Positions 11,113 through 22,069 of a DNA stretch of 50,074 nucleotides are shown piece by piece. The translations under genes were made by a program, and so were the position numbers. A model generated the notes under the pieces. The model was given only the letters and a program-made list of their open reading frames with translations. It was not told where the DNA came from and did not search any database. Numbering within the stretch: position 1 is the stretch's first letter; each line of letters starts with the position of its first letter. Source of the stretch: Mnemiopsis leidyi (Eukaryota > Ctenophora > Tentaculata > Lobata > Bolinopsidae); the NCBI GenBank assembly GCA_000226015.1, contig JH152977.1, positions 92,423-142,496 of the forward strand, written 5' to 3'.

Positions 11113-12607
11113 CTACCTGGAAAATTGGACAAGGGCTGCGATACCAAGTATGAATTCCAGCCCACAGAAACCAATACCGATATAGGCTAATATTGCATCC
11201 AAATGTAATCTGAAAATCGAAAACTGTGTTATGATAACATTGCAAAAACAAACAAGCACTTCAACAAATACTAAAACCGTGAGAAATCAAGTACATAAAC
11301 AAACAGAACTACAAACTAAACAAGTGCCAATTTTAAACTTATGGGTAAACTCACACATAAGTTTGAAATAACATGGTAAAGACATAAGCCATGATCATAG
11401 GCAGTGTTAGAAGTAGAAATACTATCAGCGGGAAAGCCGTCTCTGTCAGATTGCCTTTGTTTCCTGAAAAAATGGAATGTAAATTTATTAATAGGTGGAT
11501 ATATGGCCTTAGAATATGCGAAAGATTAAATTACACATAAACATTAATCATAAACTCTCATAATATCGGGTTAAAACACTGAACGACTGGACTCCGGTAT
11601 ACGTAACAACAGGGTATTTTGAAAGTTGAAAAACTTACCATGATATTGTCTACTTACCATTAGACAATACCAACAAGTTAAGAAGTGGGCTTACCGGTAT
11701 AGAGCCTAATAGCCTCGCAAAGAGCGTATAGAAACAAGAGAGCAACCTCCGAAGCAAGCGTCGATGAGGCGTAGGGCAAAACAGTTCCTGACAAACAGAT
11801 CTTTTATAAACAGCTTTTAAACGATTCAATAACCGCCTAACATGCTCAACTACCCCAGGCCCGCAGTCACATTGATATTTTGTTGTCGGTTTTGGGGTAT
11901 GAAACAGAACTATAGCTACGCCATGAAATCTAGCAAATTATTTGATGGACGTACGTGCGCGCGAGCGATCTTGAGAAACGACTCCTAGAATTGAGACATC
12001 GCCTCTTCCAAATAAATGCCCGCTATCGCCTTAATTATGTAACCGATCGTGGCACAGTTCTTCTAGATGTGTACAATTTGTTAGACCAATTACCTGAAAA
12101 CTTACACCTCACGGCTCAAGTAACAAACTGTAGACAAATCTTAATCGTGTAACTAGGGGGAAATGTACGGTTTAAACTGTTAAATCAGTGCTAGGGCTAG
12201 TATCGAATAACTTATGAAAATACATCCATTAGCACGCCTCGTTCATAATTGTAAACAATGACTTACAAGCTTAATAACAATATTAGCCACAATTTTCATT
12301 GTATAAAGCGTGTACATAGACATACACAGACGTGTCCATTAACGCGATGATTTTAAAACACGGCGTTGTCATGGGGACAAGTACGGGGCTTGCCAATATG
12401 GGATTTAAAAAAAGGAAATAGAAAAAGAAAGCACACATATAGGAAGCACACATAATAGGAAGCACATAATAGGAAGCACAAACCTTTCCAGATCATAGCG
12501 AGAATTTCCACGACAAAGAAGAGTGAGAAGAAGTAGTAGTTGTAGTATAGGAGAATTTGAAGAGGGACTGAGGAGAGGGGAGCAGACTGCTGTCGGACTA
12601 TAGCCAT
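11113..12607 (-). CDS. TMEM216/TMEM80-family ciliary transition-zone membrane protein
   Basis: Four exons on the minus strand: 12607-12484, 11787-11695, 11463-11355, 11209-11113. Phases 1, 1 and 2 all join in frame to give 140 residues, the usual family length of about 145. The order of landmarks matches the family: an N-terminal LSSVPLQILLYY with a first membrane segment, then KGTVLPY, a second segment ending EAIRLYTGNKGNLTE, a third segment ending FQTYVLHLD, and a last segment with FCGLEFILGIAAL. SSVPLQ and GNLTE recall TMEM80, while KG.VLPY and QTYVL recall TMEM216, so I do not choose between them. Known members act at the ciliary transition zone (MKS/B9 module); that role is inferred here. 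The exon 1 donor lies inside a short tandem repeat. The individual exons are too short for simple reading-frame searches to reveal the gene. Confidence 0.88.
11955..12152 (+). other. orphan reading frame in an intron, unassigned
   Basis: A 65-codon frame opposite intron 1 of the TMEM216/80-like gene has protein-like composition (many Leu, Arg and Asp, for example LEKRLLELRHRLF) and ends at a normal stop. It has no ATG at the right place and no domain I recognise. It could be a transposon remnant or chance. Confidence 0.15.
12431..12484 (-). repeat. short tandem repeat over a splice donor
   Basis: Three units of 14-16 nt, GCACACATATAGGAA / GCACACATAATAGGAA / GCACATAATAGGAA, are followed by a partial GCACAAACC whose minus-strand reading contains the exon 1 donor (GTTTGTGC). 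The array therefore begins at the splice site of the TMEM216/80-like gene and extends into intron 1. Confidence 0.7.
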
Positions 12608-13798
12608 GTTGGACCTTGTAGGGGGAGTACGTCAGTTTAATCACATATTTGTGGGGCGGGTGTGTGCTATCTAGCGTCACTCTTGGCAATATTTCAGAAA
12701 TCTGAGTTGGATTGAATTACATAGTAGTGGGACAGGGTGTCAATGGTCACAATCCTTCCATATTTTCTGTGAAGGAAATGCGGAAAATTCAAGTTTAACA
12801 AACAATAAGAGCACTTTTAAGCGCCAATACTAAAATAAACCATTCGTTCAAAACTTTATATCATCTAAAAAGGAAAACCAACAAACTACACCGTTTAAAT
12901 CAGTTTATTTAACATCTTTGAACGACAAAATTCCGTCCAGGGAAGATGCCTTACATGGTAACTGGTTATAAATAACTACCTATATCATTACTTTTATTTT
13001 TTAGTTAATTAAAATACTGGTTAATAGTTGTTGACATGAAACTGAGACATTCTACTCACCACCTACATTTGAAGTATACTTGAATTTTTCACAACTATTA
13101 AAGGATTTGCTCAGCAAAGGATTTGCTCAGCAAAGTAACAATTTTAATTTGAAATTACTCAAACTATAAATAGAATTCCCATTCATTTCCTACCACCACA
13201 ATGTGAAAGAACCAAATTGATAAGAGGCATTCAACAGGCGTATAGTTGGCCAATAAAGCTTGCGGTATTTGCCTAATCGATACATTTGTGGTATTTGCCT
13301 AATCAATACATATATGTATATCAACTCAGAATATCCCTAAATTTCATCATCGAATGAAATTCAACCTAAAGAATTCAAACTATTGCTCTCTTGCTTAACT
13401 TCCTAAAACTCTAATAGTGCATTCGGCACAATTTTGCTATATTGTAGTAAATACACACAGTATCATATCGTACAAGAATAACAGCTGTCCAAGCCGTGAA
13501 CAAGTCAACATGACAATGATGAGTTGAGTCCCGGACTCCGGTGTCTGTTTCAATGACAAAATTTTTACTCATCCTTAAAATTTTACCATTATCAAGGAAG
13601 CTTAATGATGACAGTAATTCAAAATGTTTACACACCTGGCCTACATTGAATCCTTTTGTCGAAAATTTGGAAAATCAAAGAGCAATTTACAAGTTCAAAG
13701 AGCCATACTATCTATATGTCTCCGGCCAAATCTAGACACAAAGATAGCTTCAATCTTATCCCAAACAAAAATACACCTAAATATCTACATTATACCTA
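12608..13798. other. intergenic, nothing coding
   Basis: This lies between the starts and ends of two minus-strand genes. It includes a 17-bp direct duplication (AAGGATTTGCTCAGCAA, twice at about 13100-13136) and a diverged duplication of GGTATTTGCCTAATC (about 13263-13309). TTTATT on the plus strand at 12904-12909 and 12993-12998 reads AATAAA on the minus strand and could serve TMEM203, though far from its stop. Confidence 0.45.
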
Positions 13799-14308
13799 CT
13801 ACAAATGGATGTTGCTCATTCTATCCCCTAATGTACCGGGCACATGATCATTGGGCCTGCGGTTGGCGGTGTTACTGTCTGAATTTCCCGCCATTTTGGG
13901 GTATATACAGGATCTTATAAGGAGCAGTCCCAGGACGATAAAGAGCGGAATGAAGACCGTCGTTAAAGTGTATTTAGAGTGTTCCAGATGTTGACACAAC
14001 AGCATCTCGAATGATATAAGCAGGGCGGTAAACGTTATTATCCAGAAAAACTTTAGTATCCCGCGGTGTCTGCGCGAGGTATAATGAAAGTGCAGTCTAA
14101 GATAAATAATGAGACGGAAGTAGATCCACATTCCGTTGGTGATCCAGATCGGAGTGAAGACAGTCCACCAGGAGACGCTGACATCGTGCTCCAACTTCAT
14201 GGGGATGAGGACGGAAGTGGTGAGGAGAGAGAGGAGCTGGAGTGACAGCTCAAACGGGGAGATTCCCAGCCATTCTGCTAGCTCCTTGATGGACAAAACT
14301 TGGAGCAT
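13799..14308 (-). CDS. TMEM203: TMEM203, four-pass ER membrane protein
   Basis: A single uninterrupted exon of 169 residues. The family pattern is seen from the first residues: a start like MLQVLSIKELAEWLG, SWWTVFTPIWITNGMWIYF, then LKFFWIITF, FEMLLCQHLEH and a final FIPLFIVLGLLLIRSC. Four hydrophobic segments lie at about 18-38, 46-70, 84-105 and 115-135. The vertebrate protein is about 136 residues and ends soon after the IRxC motif; here a polar tail of about 30 residues rich in Asn, Ser and Arg follows. Known members sit in the ER and influence calcium stores and STING signalling; that role is carried over by family. The human gene also has its coding region in one exon. The start is the first in-frame ATG and aligns with the family start. 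Confidence 0.92.
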   Translation of the reverse strand: MLQVLSIKELAEWLGISPFELSLQLLSLLTTSVLIPMKLEHDVSVSWWTVFTPIWITNGMWIYFRLIIYLRLHFHYTSRRHRGILKFFWIITFTALLISFEMLLCQHLEHSKYTLTTVFIPLFIVLGLLLIRSCIYPKMAGNSDSNTANRRPNDHVPGTLGDRMSNIHL

Positions 14309-14971
14309 AGTACTTTCTAAATGGTGGTGGGATCGTTAGTTTGGGGTAGAAAAGATATAACGATTAGCAATTACTTTATGGGTGTTGTAGAATTGTATGA
14401 TGTCAATGTTTTATTTAAATGTAGAAATTAAGAAAAAGAATAACAATCGAGAAAAAATTTCAGTTGAAACATTTGAAGTGCTTCTGATTAAAGTATTTAT
14501 TTATGGAAATATATGCAGGAATGGTGTAGGAAAAATAAAACAATAAAACAAGTCTTTTTTTTATTTCAAAACTTAAGAAATGTTTCGACACTTGTTGGAA
14601 TTAGTGCAAGGCACAGCTCTGTTGTCTGTTGTCGTAATATAACATTTTGAGAGATGCAACAGAGGTCATTGGTAACGGACTCTGGGGTAGAATTATGTAA
14701 GTTAGCTATCTGATTCTAGATTATTTTGAATCTATAGCCGGTGCATTGCACAATAAGTATGATCTAACCTTTATTCATGATAAACTTGATACTACAGTAA
14801 CGTATAAGGTTCGGAACAATAAATATTAACCTCTTAAAGTTAACTTTGCTTTACATGTATTCCTTTTGTAAACTTTTAAATCACGAAATAACTTATTTTC
14901 TCGGATCACTGCAGAGGTTGATAGTTTTAAGGTGACAACACATCAAATAGGTAATATCAGATTTGTCTGTA

Positions 14972-15330
14972 AATAATGTCTTGCCATGTTTTGACAATGT
15001 ACAAAGTAGTAAGTGTTTTAAATTTCAATGACTCATGACCTGAAGAAACCATTTGCTTTTTTCAAATAAAAGTTTTACATAGATATGTAATATATAAATT
15101 TTTATTGCTATTAATTTGTCTGTAAATTTAAAGATGAATAAACATGAGACAGTATTTCAAGGTCCACTGAACGTTTTCATCAGCAAGCTTAGAAGCATAA
15201 CAACTGTTATCAAAAATTATTCAATGTCTTGCCAATTTTTGACAATGACAAATTAGTAAGTATTTTCAAATTTTAATGACACATCAACTGAAGACAACAT
15301 TTGCACTTCATTCTTAAATCGTTTTTACTA
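14972..15330. repeat. diverged direct duplication in the CK2 alpha 3' flank
   Basis: About 100 nt near 14975-15075 (AATGTCTTGCCATGTTTTGACAATG and following) recur near 15222-15325 (AATGTCTTGCCAATTTTTGACAATG), roughly 245 nt apart. Shared segments include GTAGTAAGTGTTTT / TTAGTAAGTATTTT and CTGAAGA.A.CATTTGC. This is an old tandem duplication of about 245 bp or two copies of an unknown short repeat. Confidence 0.55.
15101..15106 (-). terminator. candidate polyadenylation signal of CK2 alpha
   Basis: TTTATT on the plus strand gives AATAAA on the minus strand, about 620 nt after the CK2 alpha stop. Other weaker options exist in this AT-rich flank. Confidence 0.3.
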
Positions 15331-15729
15331 GGTATTTGTAAATATAAATGATGCATGCTAGAAACATGAATAAGGGCCAATTCCGTAATAACTGTTGTTG
15401 TCTCTAAGAATACTAAGTCAAATACTTAAGAATTGTAGAAAATCATTCCTTTAAATACTCTATGACTAAACTTATTTTCCCAAAATGTGGCATGTTATTA
15501 AATCAAACATCAATTTCATAGTAGTAAAATTCGTTTCAATACTACAAAATTAAAAAGCTAAAAACTATTCCCAAAACTTCAATAAAACAAATGCGACAGA
15601 GTAAATATTATCTAAGAACTACATTAAAGCTTCCAATTACTGGAAGCACAGTGCCTTTGAACATTGTTTGTGGCACGTTGTGGTAAATTTTGGATACAGT
15701 TACTTTACTGAGGTCTTCAAATCTTGTCA

Positions 15730-16914
15730 TTATTGCTTGGCATTCCTAACCGGATCAAAATATGGGGCATCCATGGCTTCTTTGGCGGTTAGGCGCAGCT
15801 GGTGGTCAAACTTAAGTAGACCATCAAGCAAACTCAGAGCTTCGTGACTAATCAGATGAGTGTTTTCAGAGGTATGGAATCTTTCCCACCGTTTTTTGGA
15901 ATGACGCCCAATCATTGCCATCAGCTTTTGATCCAGTTCAATGCTGTGCTTCTGTAGATACTCATACAACTCGTCAGTGCCAAGAACTTTAGCAATCTTA
16001 TGCAGCTGGTTGTGGTTATCATAACCATTAAAAAAGGGGTCTTTCTTAAAGATCATTCCAGCAAACATACAACCGTAACTCCACATATCCAATGAGTAAT
16101 CGTAATACTGGTCATCAACCAGAAGCTCAGGGCCCTTGAAGTGACGGGAAGATACCCTTACATTGTATTGCTCGAGAGGGTGGTAGAACTCTGCAAGGCC
16201 CCAGTCAATCAGCTTCAGCGTCCTCTTCTCATGGTCTATCATAACATTGTGAGGTTTGACATCTCGGTGCATAATGCCCATGCTGTGGGAAAAGTCCAAA
16301 GCTTTCAACAACTCATGCATGTAATAGCGAATGTCAAGATCAGTAAAGGTTGGAAACAGTTGCTTGTGATCAATAGCGTTAACATGCTCAAAGATCAGAG
16401 CTGGAGTCTTGCTAATAGGATCCTTGACTGCTTCTAGTAATGTGATAACATTGGGGCCGCCTTTAACATTTTCAAGTATCTTGATTTCTCTCTTTATCTT
16501 GCGCTTTTTAACAGGCTTGAGAATCTTGCAAACAACTCTTCTATCAAGCTTCATGTCCTGAGCCTCAAAAACCTCACTATATTTACCCCGGCCTAGCTTT
16601 CGAATCAGTTGATATCTATCAGGATCATTCCACTGAATGATATGGCTATCATAATCCCAGTACTCTTTGGGCTTGCCAGAATTCACATCCGTGTAAACTT
16701 TTGCTTTGGACTGGGAAGATCTGAAAAAATAACATTTGTTAAGAAATAGAAGTAAAGTGGACAATGTTTGATAGATCTGATTGGTCAATGCTTTAAACAT
16801 GTCAATATGAAAGACAGATTTAAAGGTATAACTATGTTAAATTATGAAAAACATCAAAATGAAGACTGTGTAAAGAAAATCTTACGTTCTTCTTCCAGCA
16901 AAGTTGCCACTCAT
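15730..16914 (-). CDS. CSNK2A: casein kinase 2 catalytic subunit alpha
   Basis: Two coding exons: 16914-16886 (nine codons plus two bases) and 16720-15730, joined across a 165-nt GT-AG intron to give 339 residues. The reading frame also runs back into the intron to an ATG at 16800, but the spliced start gives an N-terminus [10 protein letters not shown] leading into AKVYTDVN, the family pattern. Kinase landmarks: glycine loop GRGKYS 53-58, catalytic Lys75, basic cluster [15 protein letters not shown] 161-168 with catalytic Asp163, the CK2-specific DWG 182-184 in place of DFG, and GPELLVD 206-212. The protein stops soon after the kinase domain, lacking the Pro/Ser-rich tail of vertebrate CK2 alpha. 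It would join a beta-subunit dimer to form the CK2 holoenzyme, a constitutive acidophilic Ser/Thr kinase. The intron-free body is unusual (see findings). All essential residues are intact. Confidence 0.96.
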
Positions 16915-17972
16915 TAAAGCGATGGGACTGTAGACTTGATGGGACATACGCTGCACCCTGCACTAACTAAAAATTGATTTTGGCATTAGTTTTTTTGATG
17001 CTTAGAATTGTTAATGGCCTGAGGTATGACTATTGACTAAGTTTTTATAGTTAAGTTGTAACTGCAGCTACACTTACTGCTTTGAATTTAAACTCCAAAC
17101 CAATATTGGTAAGAAATTCAAAGTCAAAGCAGTTAGCACAGCTACAGATCATGAGCTTTAGGTTCCTATGCAAAATTGTGAAAATATTCTTGATGAAAAT
17201 TCAAAACTGTCGTAGAAAATAAAAACTGCAGTCTCAAATTTTACTGTGTTCTTTTTTCAAAGACAAAAATATTTTGGAAATCAAAATATTAAATTCCGTA
17301 CCAATTTTACAAAGTAAAGTTGTAACTACAAACACAAGATTAATGAGCTCTCTGGATGAAAGTCACTTCACATAAGAAGGGATCAGGATGACAGGGTACT
17401 GGAAACACATGCCTAATTCATGATTACTTGACTGGCTCATAGTAGCAAAGATGGTAAAACAACTTGACTTTAACAGGACTATTTGCTTATTGGAAAACTT
17501 TGAATTTGCTTAAGTAATTATCTTCACTCCCAAACTTATCAGTTTTGCTGAAACAACATGTTCTGATGCTTAAACTTCTAGGAGAAATGCTAACAATATC
17601 TTTTTCTGATGAATTAAATGTAAATAGTTTTACTTTATTTTTAATAATTTATTTTTGAAGAAAGTTAATTATAAATAAACACATTTTGATAGAAATGTCA
17701 ATCAAACCAAACTCTGTTGGCAAAGATTCATGCTTTCATAGATACAGTTACAGACCCACTTTACCTTGGACACGCTTTTTCTAAGTAGTCAAAAAGTCAT
17801 TTTGTGTACCATCTTTGGTCACAATATTTAGGATTATGTTGATATATTTCTTCTCAGAAGTTCCCCTCAGAGGTAAAAATTCGGATATCTGACAAATATA
17901 GAAGCAATATTTTATCATATTCAGTAACTATCAATACTGATAATATTTGAGCTTCTTAATACTTATAATGCA
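16915..17972. other. 5' flank of CK2 alpha, nothing recognised
   Basis: AT-rich, with no exon or repeat recognised. Minus-strand AG dinucleotides near 16947-16965 could be a 5' untranslated splice site or the transcription start area of CK2 alpha. The Penelope-like element begins at about 17973. Confidence 0.45.
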
Positions 17973-20035
17973 AGCTCATATGATCTCCCCACTCTCTATG
18001 GACTCCCTAAACTCCACAAGTCCTCATCAGTTCTAGAGGCCACGCGTAGTAACCCAAACACTGAAGTAATCAATTGTCCCAATCCTGCCGACCTCAAGTT
18101 TAGGCCTATCATCTCACTTCTGTCCAACTACTAAGTTGTGTGAACTTTTAAACAACCTTCTACAGCCATTCCTTCCTCAAGTTAAGCACAGATTGCGGGA
18201 TACATTCGACTTTTTGAGAAAATGCCCCAATCCCACATGTGAAGATTCTTTCCTAGTCACTGCAGGCATAACCTCTTTGTACACCAATATCACAACAGAA
18301 AGGTTTGCAGGCTATATCTTTCTATGTGGATCGTCTCCAGAAACGACATCCTTTTCAACGACAGTAACAAAAACACCAGAAATCAAAACTCGATGAATGA
18401 AGAGAGTATCTAACCAATCCGCGCTCTAAAAATCTTTTTTCAGATATCGAAAGAAGAACAGAAAATCTGAACCAAGCTTTCCCTACAGATAAAGCTGTAA
18501 AAGTCCGGGCCTCCTTCCAAAAATCACCTAGTCTAAAGGACCAATTGATGTTTCGCAAGCTAGACCAACCTACTGTGAAGAAGTGTGGTAAAATAATAAT
18601 TAATTAATAAATCTAACATCATGATTGAGTAAAAAATAACAATTAACCCAACCAATGCCCCTATTTGTGGGCTTAAATGGAGCAAAATTTATAAAAAGTT
18701 TAATATGGCTGTTAAATTAAAGAAAACACACATATTTAACTGCCCACAATATGGAACAACTAAGCATTCAATAAAGGTTTAAAAAGTTCAGTAAGTTCAT
18801 GCATAAATAACAGTTAGTTCTGATTAGTTAATTCGAATTGTTCTCTGTTTAGCTGATTTAAGTTAACTTATCTGATTTTATTGCTGGCTGCTTATAATTT
18901 ATATAAAGCAAGGCCGTGGGCCGTTTAAAAGATTTAAAAAACAATACAATACATTCAAATTCAATAAAATTCTGTTTAAACCATTGTATAAAAATTAAAC
19001 TGTAATTGATAAAATAAAATCCTGCAGCCAGCATATCTTAGAAACAGATTCCAGTACAGGTGTCATTGTCCACCGTAGGCCATTCTACACCGTTACCATA
19101 CCTTAACAGGTGGGAATTCCCACCACACCAGTTGAGAATGCTCAACAAAGGGGTAGAATGTGAACTGGTGCTTCGAGATAGGGCGTTTCCCACTGCTGTG
19201 GGGCCATTTTCTCAAAGCTTAGTGGGTCCAGAAACCACTTTAACTGCATCTTAACCAGATGCAAGGCCTTTGAGAGGAAGATATGAGGACTCGACAATGA
19301 GCTGTTCATAGCAGTAAGAAAGAAGATCATATTCAAATTGAGACTGCCTACATACATCTTTGACAAGATGTTTCAAAGCCTTTCTTGTTTCACAGAGTGC
19401 ACAGGTGTAAGAAGTGGCCCCTGAGTGGAGCTGGTTTAACTTGTAAGGGTCATCTTTGCATACACTGGAGATGTTTATTGTTTTGTTTGAGTGAGTCGTC
19501 CTATTTTTTGCAAGTGTATTCTAGGATTTTATCTTTGTGGTAGACAAATAGTTCCCTGTCGAACTCAATTAAGGAGGTACGACTAAAACGGCTATTTAAC
19601 TCATTGTTGGTAAAGACTGTTTCTTCTGTGTGTCCTTTATAACACTGAAAAACGGAAAGACAGTCAGGACCACCTCAAACTTTGACTGCCGGTACCGTAA
19701 TGTCGTATACATTGCAACATGCGACAACTGTAGAGAAAACTACATTGGGGAGACCAACTCCTTACAAGATGGACCATACATCGGCAGCAGTCTAAACTCA
19801 GTTATGAATAAGCCCCAGTGCAGGCAGATGTCCACCTCAGAATGTGTTGCAAAAATGAATACAAAGTTTTTCCATTCTTTAGACCCAGAAAAAACTGCAT
19901 GTTCCTACGCAGAGGATACGAAGAAAACTTTATTCACAGTTTCAAGCCAAAACTTGAAACTGTGAATAAACTCACCATGGCAACGATAAGTGCACATGCA
20001 CGTGCACTTAAAAGAAGACATCGATTTTATTGAGT
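17973..20035 (+). mobile_element. decayed Penelope-like retroelement (RT and GIY-YIG fragments)
   Basis: The plus strand from 17973 reads YDLPTLYGLPKLHK and then, in the same frame, LKFRPIIS near 18090-18115, the finger motifs of Penelope-type reverse transcriptase. After a stop and a frameshift, 18136-18300 continues with RDTFDFLRK and DSFLVTAGITSLYTNI, the motif region preceding the catalytic core. At 19633-19780 the frame TLKNGKTVRTTSNFDC, VVYIATCDNCRENYIGETNSL (in pieces) matches the GIY-YIG endonuclease end of such elements, with its Cys pair. The palm with the YADD box is missing or unrecognisable, and 19060-19640 carries minus-strand coding-like sequence, so the copy is rearranged and dead. 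Confidence 0.75.
19060..19640 (-). other. minus-strand coding remnant inside the Penelope-like region
   Basis: Read on the minus strand, 19640-19500 gives an unbroken stretch with TEETVFTNNELNSRF-like text and ELFVYHKDKILEYTCKK. A second stretch at about 19420-19250 reads CALCETRKALKHLVKDVC. These look like eroded coding sequence of a retroelement in the orientation opposite to the flanking RT and GIY-YIG pieces. The family is not certain. Confidence 0.4.
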
Positions 20036-20366
20036 TCATTACAGTTTGATAATGTAATAATTGTGCAATTTATAACACTGCTTTAAAGTTAAAAACTTGT
20101 ACTCAGCGGTGTAAAACACTAATTAATAGTAATCTAAGTTAATAGGAAAGTCCTCAAATGAGAATCACAGTGGAAAACAATCATACCCTCAACGCAAGCT
20201 ATGATAAAAGTTTATCTAACTCGTGATCTTATATATATAAATAATAAATAATTGATAATGATGCCAGCATCATCACACCTAAACTCTAAAAATATCGTAA
20301 AAACTCTAAGTTAAATAATCATTACATTAAATCTTTAAAAATAGCAAACATCCAAGTTAATAGAAA

Positions 20367-21210
20367 CTAATAAATGTTTATGAACTTGGTTTTAGCAACG
20401 AAAGGGTTTTCTTTAAGATAACAGTTATGCTTTATCTTGTTTTCCAAGTAACTTCCACTTTCAATACGATTCAAAACTTCCTCCGAAATACCCCAATAAT
20501 ATCCACTACTAGAAGCCCCAATGGCTATAAATTTACTCTTAAAAGTCTCTAAATTACTTTTAAAAACATTTAAAGATGANNNNNNNNNNNNNNNNNNNNN
20601 NNNNNNNNNNNNNNNNNNNNNNNNNNNNNNNNNNNNNNNNNNNNNNNNNNNNNNNNNNNNNNNNNNNNNNNNNNNNNNNNNNNNNNNNNNNNNNNNNNNN
20701 NNNNNNNNNNNNNNNNNNNNNNNNNNNNNNNNNNNNNNNNNNNNNNNNNNNNNNNNNNNNNNNNNNNNNNNNNNNNNNNNNNNNNNNNNNNNNNNNNNNN
20801 NNNNNNNNNNNNNNNNNNNNNNNNNNNNNNTCTCAATCCTCAAAATTTCGAGACCAATTACCATGCTCTGCTGCAGGGTTCCAAAGCTGAACGCAATACT
20901 CAAGATGTGGCCTGATCAGAGCTTTATAAACCTAAGCATTAATAATTTTTCTCTACTGATCAAATTTCTACAAATCCAGCACAACATTTGGTTAGCTTTA
21001 CTTATACAAGATTCAATCTGGTCATTCCAAATCAAGGTGCCAGAGGTAAGAACACCTAGATCTTTTTCCTGAACAGATTTTTTCAATTCACAATCATCTA
21101 ATCGATAGTTCAAATGTTCATTATCATTAAATTCTAAATGTAGCACCTTGCATTTACTGGTATTGAATTCAAGAAGCCATTTTCTTTCCCATTCTTCCAG
21201 ACTTTTAAGA
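20367..21210 (-). mobile_element. non-LTR retrotransposon (LINE) 3' fragment, interrupted by a gap
   Basis: On the minus strand, 21210-20916 reads as the connection after the RT palm: LKSLEEWERKWLLEFN-like text, KCKVLH, then EKDLGVLTSGTLIWNDQI and ISKANQMLCWICRN. The far end, 20570-20367, reads SLNVFKSNLETFKSKF, the usual C-terminal tail of CR1/L2/Jockey-type RTs. The middle is lost in the N gap. It shares the DNDLKSLE.WER block with 23433-23624, so both belong to one family. Confidence 0.75.
20580..20830. other. assembly gap of 251 N
   Basis: A run of N within a LINE fragment, so the true length and content are unknown. Repeat-induced assembly failure is likely. Confidence 0.99.
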
Positions 21211-21216
21211 TCATTA

Positions 21217-21420
21217 TCAACAATTATTATCTTGCAATTGAAACAAATACGTTTTCAGATTTCTCATAAAAATATCAACAGCATCTGATGATGTGAGTGT
21301 TGTGGGGAGATTGTTGAAGATTTTAGGACCAATGTAGCTAAAACTTCTACGACTTGATGGTGAAATAAATTGTGGAACAATAAGCATGAGTGTGTGTCCA
21401 TGATGTGCATATCGAAACAT
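21217..21420 (-). mobile_element. LINE RT C-terminal fragment of a second family
   Basis: The minus-strand frame contains PQFISPSSRRSFSYIGPK and IFNNLPTTLTSSDAVDIFMR, the typical last segment of non-LTR reverse transcriptases (F.Y.GP..WN.LP...... F...L). It abuts the other LINE fragment at about 21210, so two partial elements are joined here. Confidence 0.7.
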
Positions 21421-22069
21421 GTCCTTTAAATAATCAGGAGCAAGTCCATTAACAGATTTGTAGGTAATGGTTGATAATGGTTAAAATAGAAGTTGAAATT
21501 ACTTTTAACAGCCAAAAAATGCACTGATTTGTAACCTAGTGGAGATACTAAAGATTTCTAGAAAAATTGGACACGCTTGCACAAAAACTTACAAGGCACA
21601 AAAACAAATATATTTGCCTCGATTGGGATTCAAACTTATACCTATTATGAACTATGACAAAAACGACAATGTAACACGAAACGTCGACAGCCTAGCTCAA
21701 TTCGGTTTTTTCGGCAGTTATTTCACAGCCTACAAGAACTACGGAGCACAGCGCAACAGTGATTATCAGAAAAAATCTGAAATGCTTTGAGGAGGAAATT
21801 TCTGCCACTGACTGGAATTTCAAATGCGCACAAAACCATCAACGAAAAATTTAACACATTTGAGAATAAGTATTCAGAAATCTACCAGAAAAATATTCAT
21901 AAGGCTCAATCTAAAAACAAAAAGCCTGGGAGTAGAAAAAATTTTTAACCCTGAATGATGGGTTGGTTGCAATGCGCTTGCGACCGTAAATTTGTTAAAA
22001 GGCCGACGACCGAAAACGATGAAAATATAAACGAATGAAAGCATTCACAGAAAAACGTGCAGATATTAT
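21421..22069. other. repeat-rich sequence, unassigned reading frame
   Basis: A plus-strand frame at 21539-21790 of about 83 codons reads like protein (LGFKLIPIMNYDKNDN, TAYKNYGAQRNS) but matches no family I recognise. Given its neighbours on both sides, a transposon origin is likely. Confidence 0.3.

Larger units (their letters stand above)
14309..15729. other. 3' flank of CK2 alpha and 5' flank of TMEM203
   Basis: AT-rich and non-coding. It holds a diverged direct duplication (listed separately) and a candidate minus-strand polyadenylation signal at 15101-15106. The TMEM203 promoter should lie at its left end, but no core element stands out. Confidence 0.5.

Noticed and set aside
16141..16437. 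98-codon plus-strand frame opposite CK2 alpha
   Set aside because: Antisense shadow of the highly conserved kinase exon.
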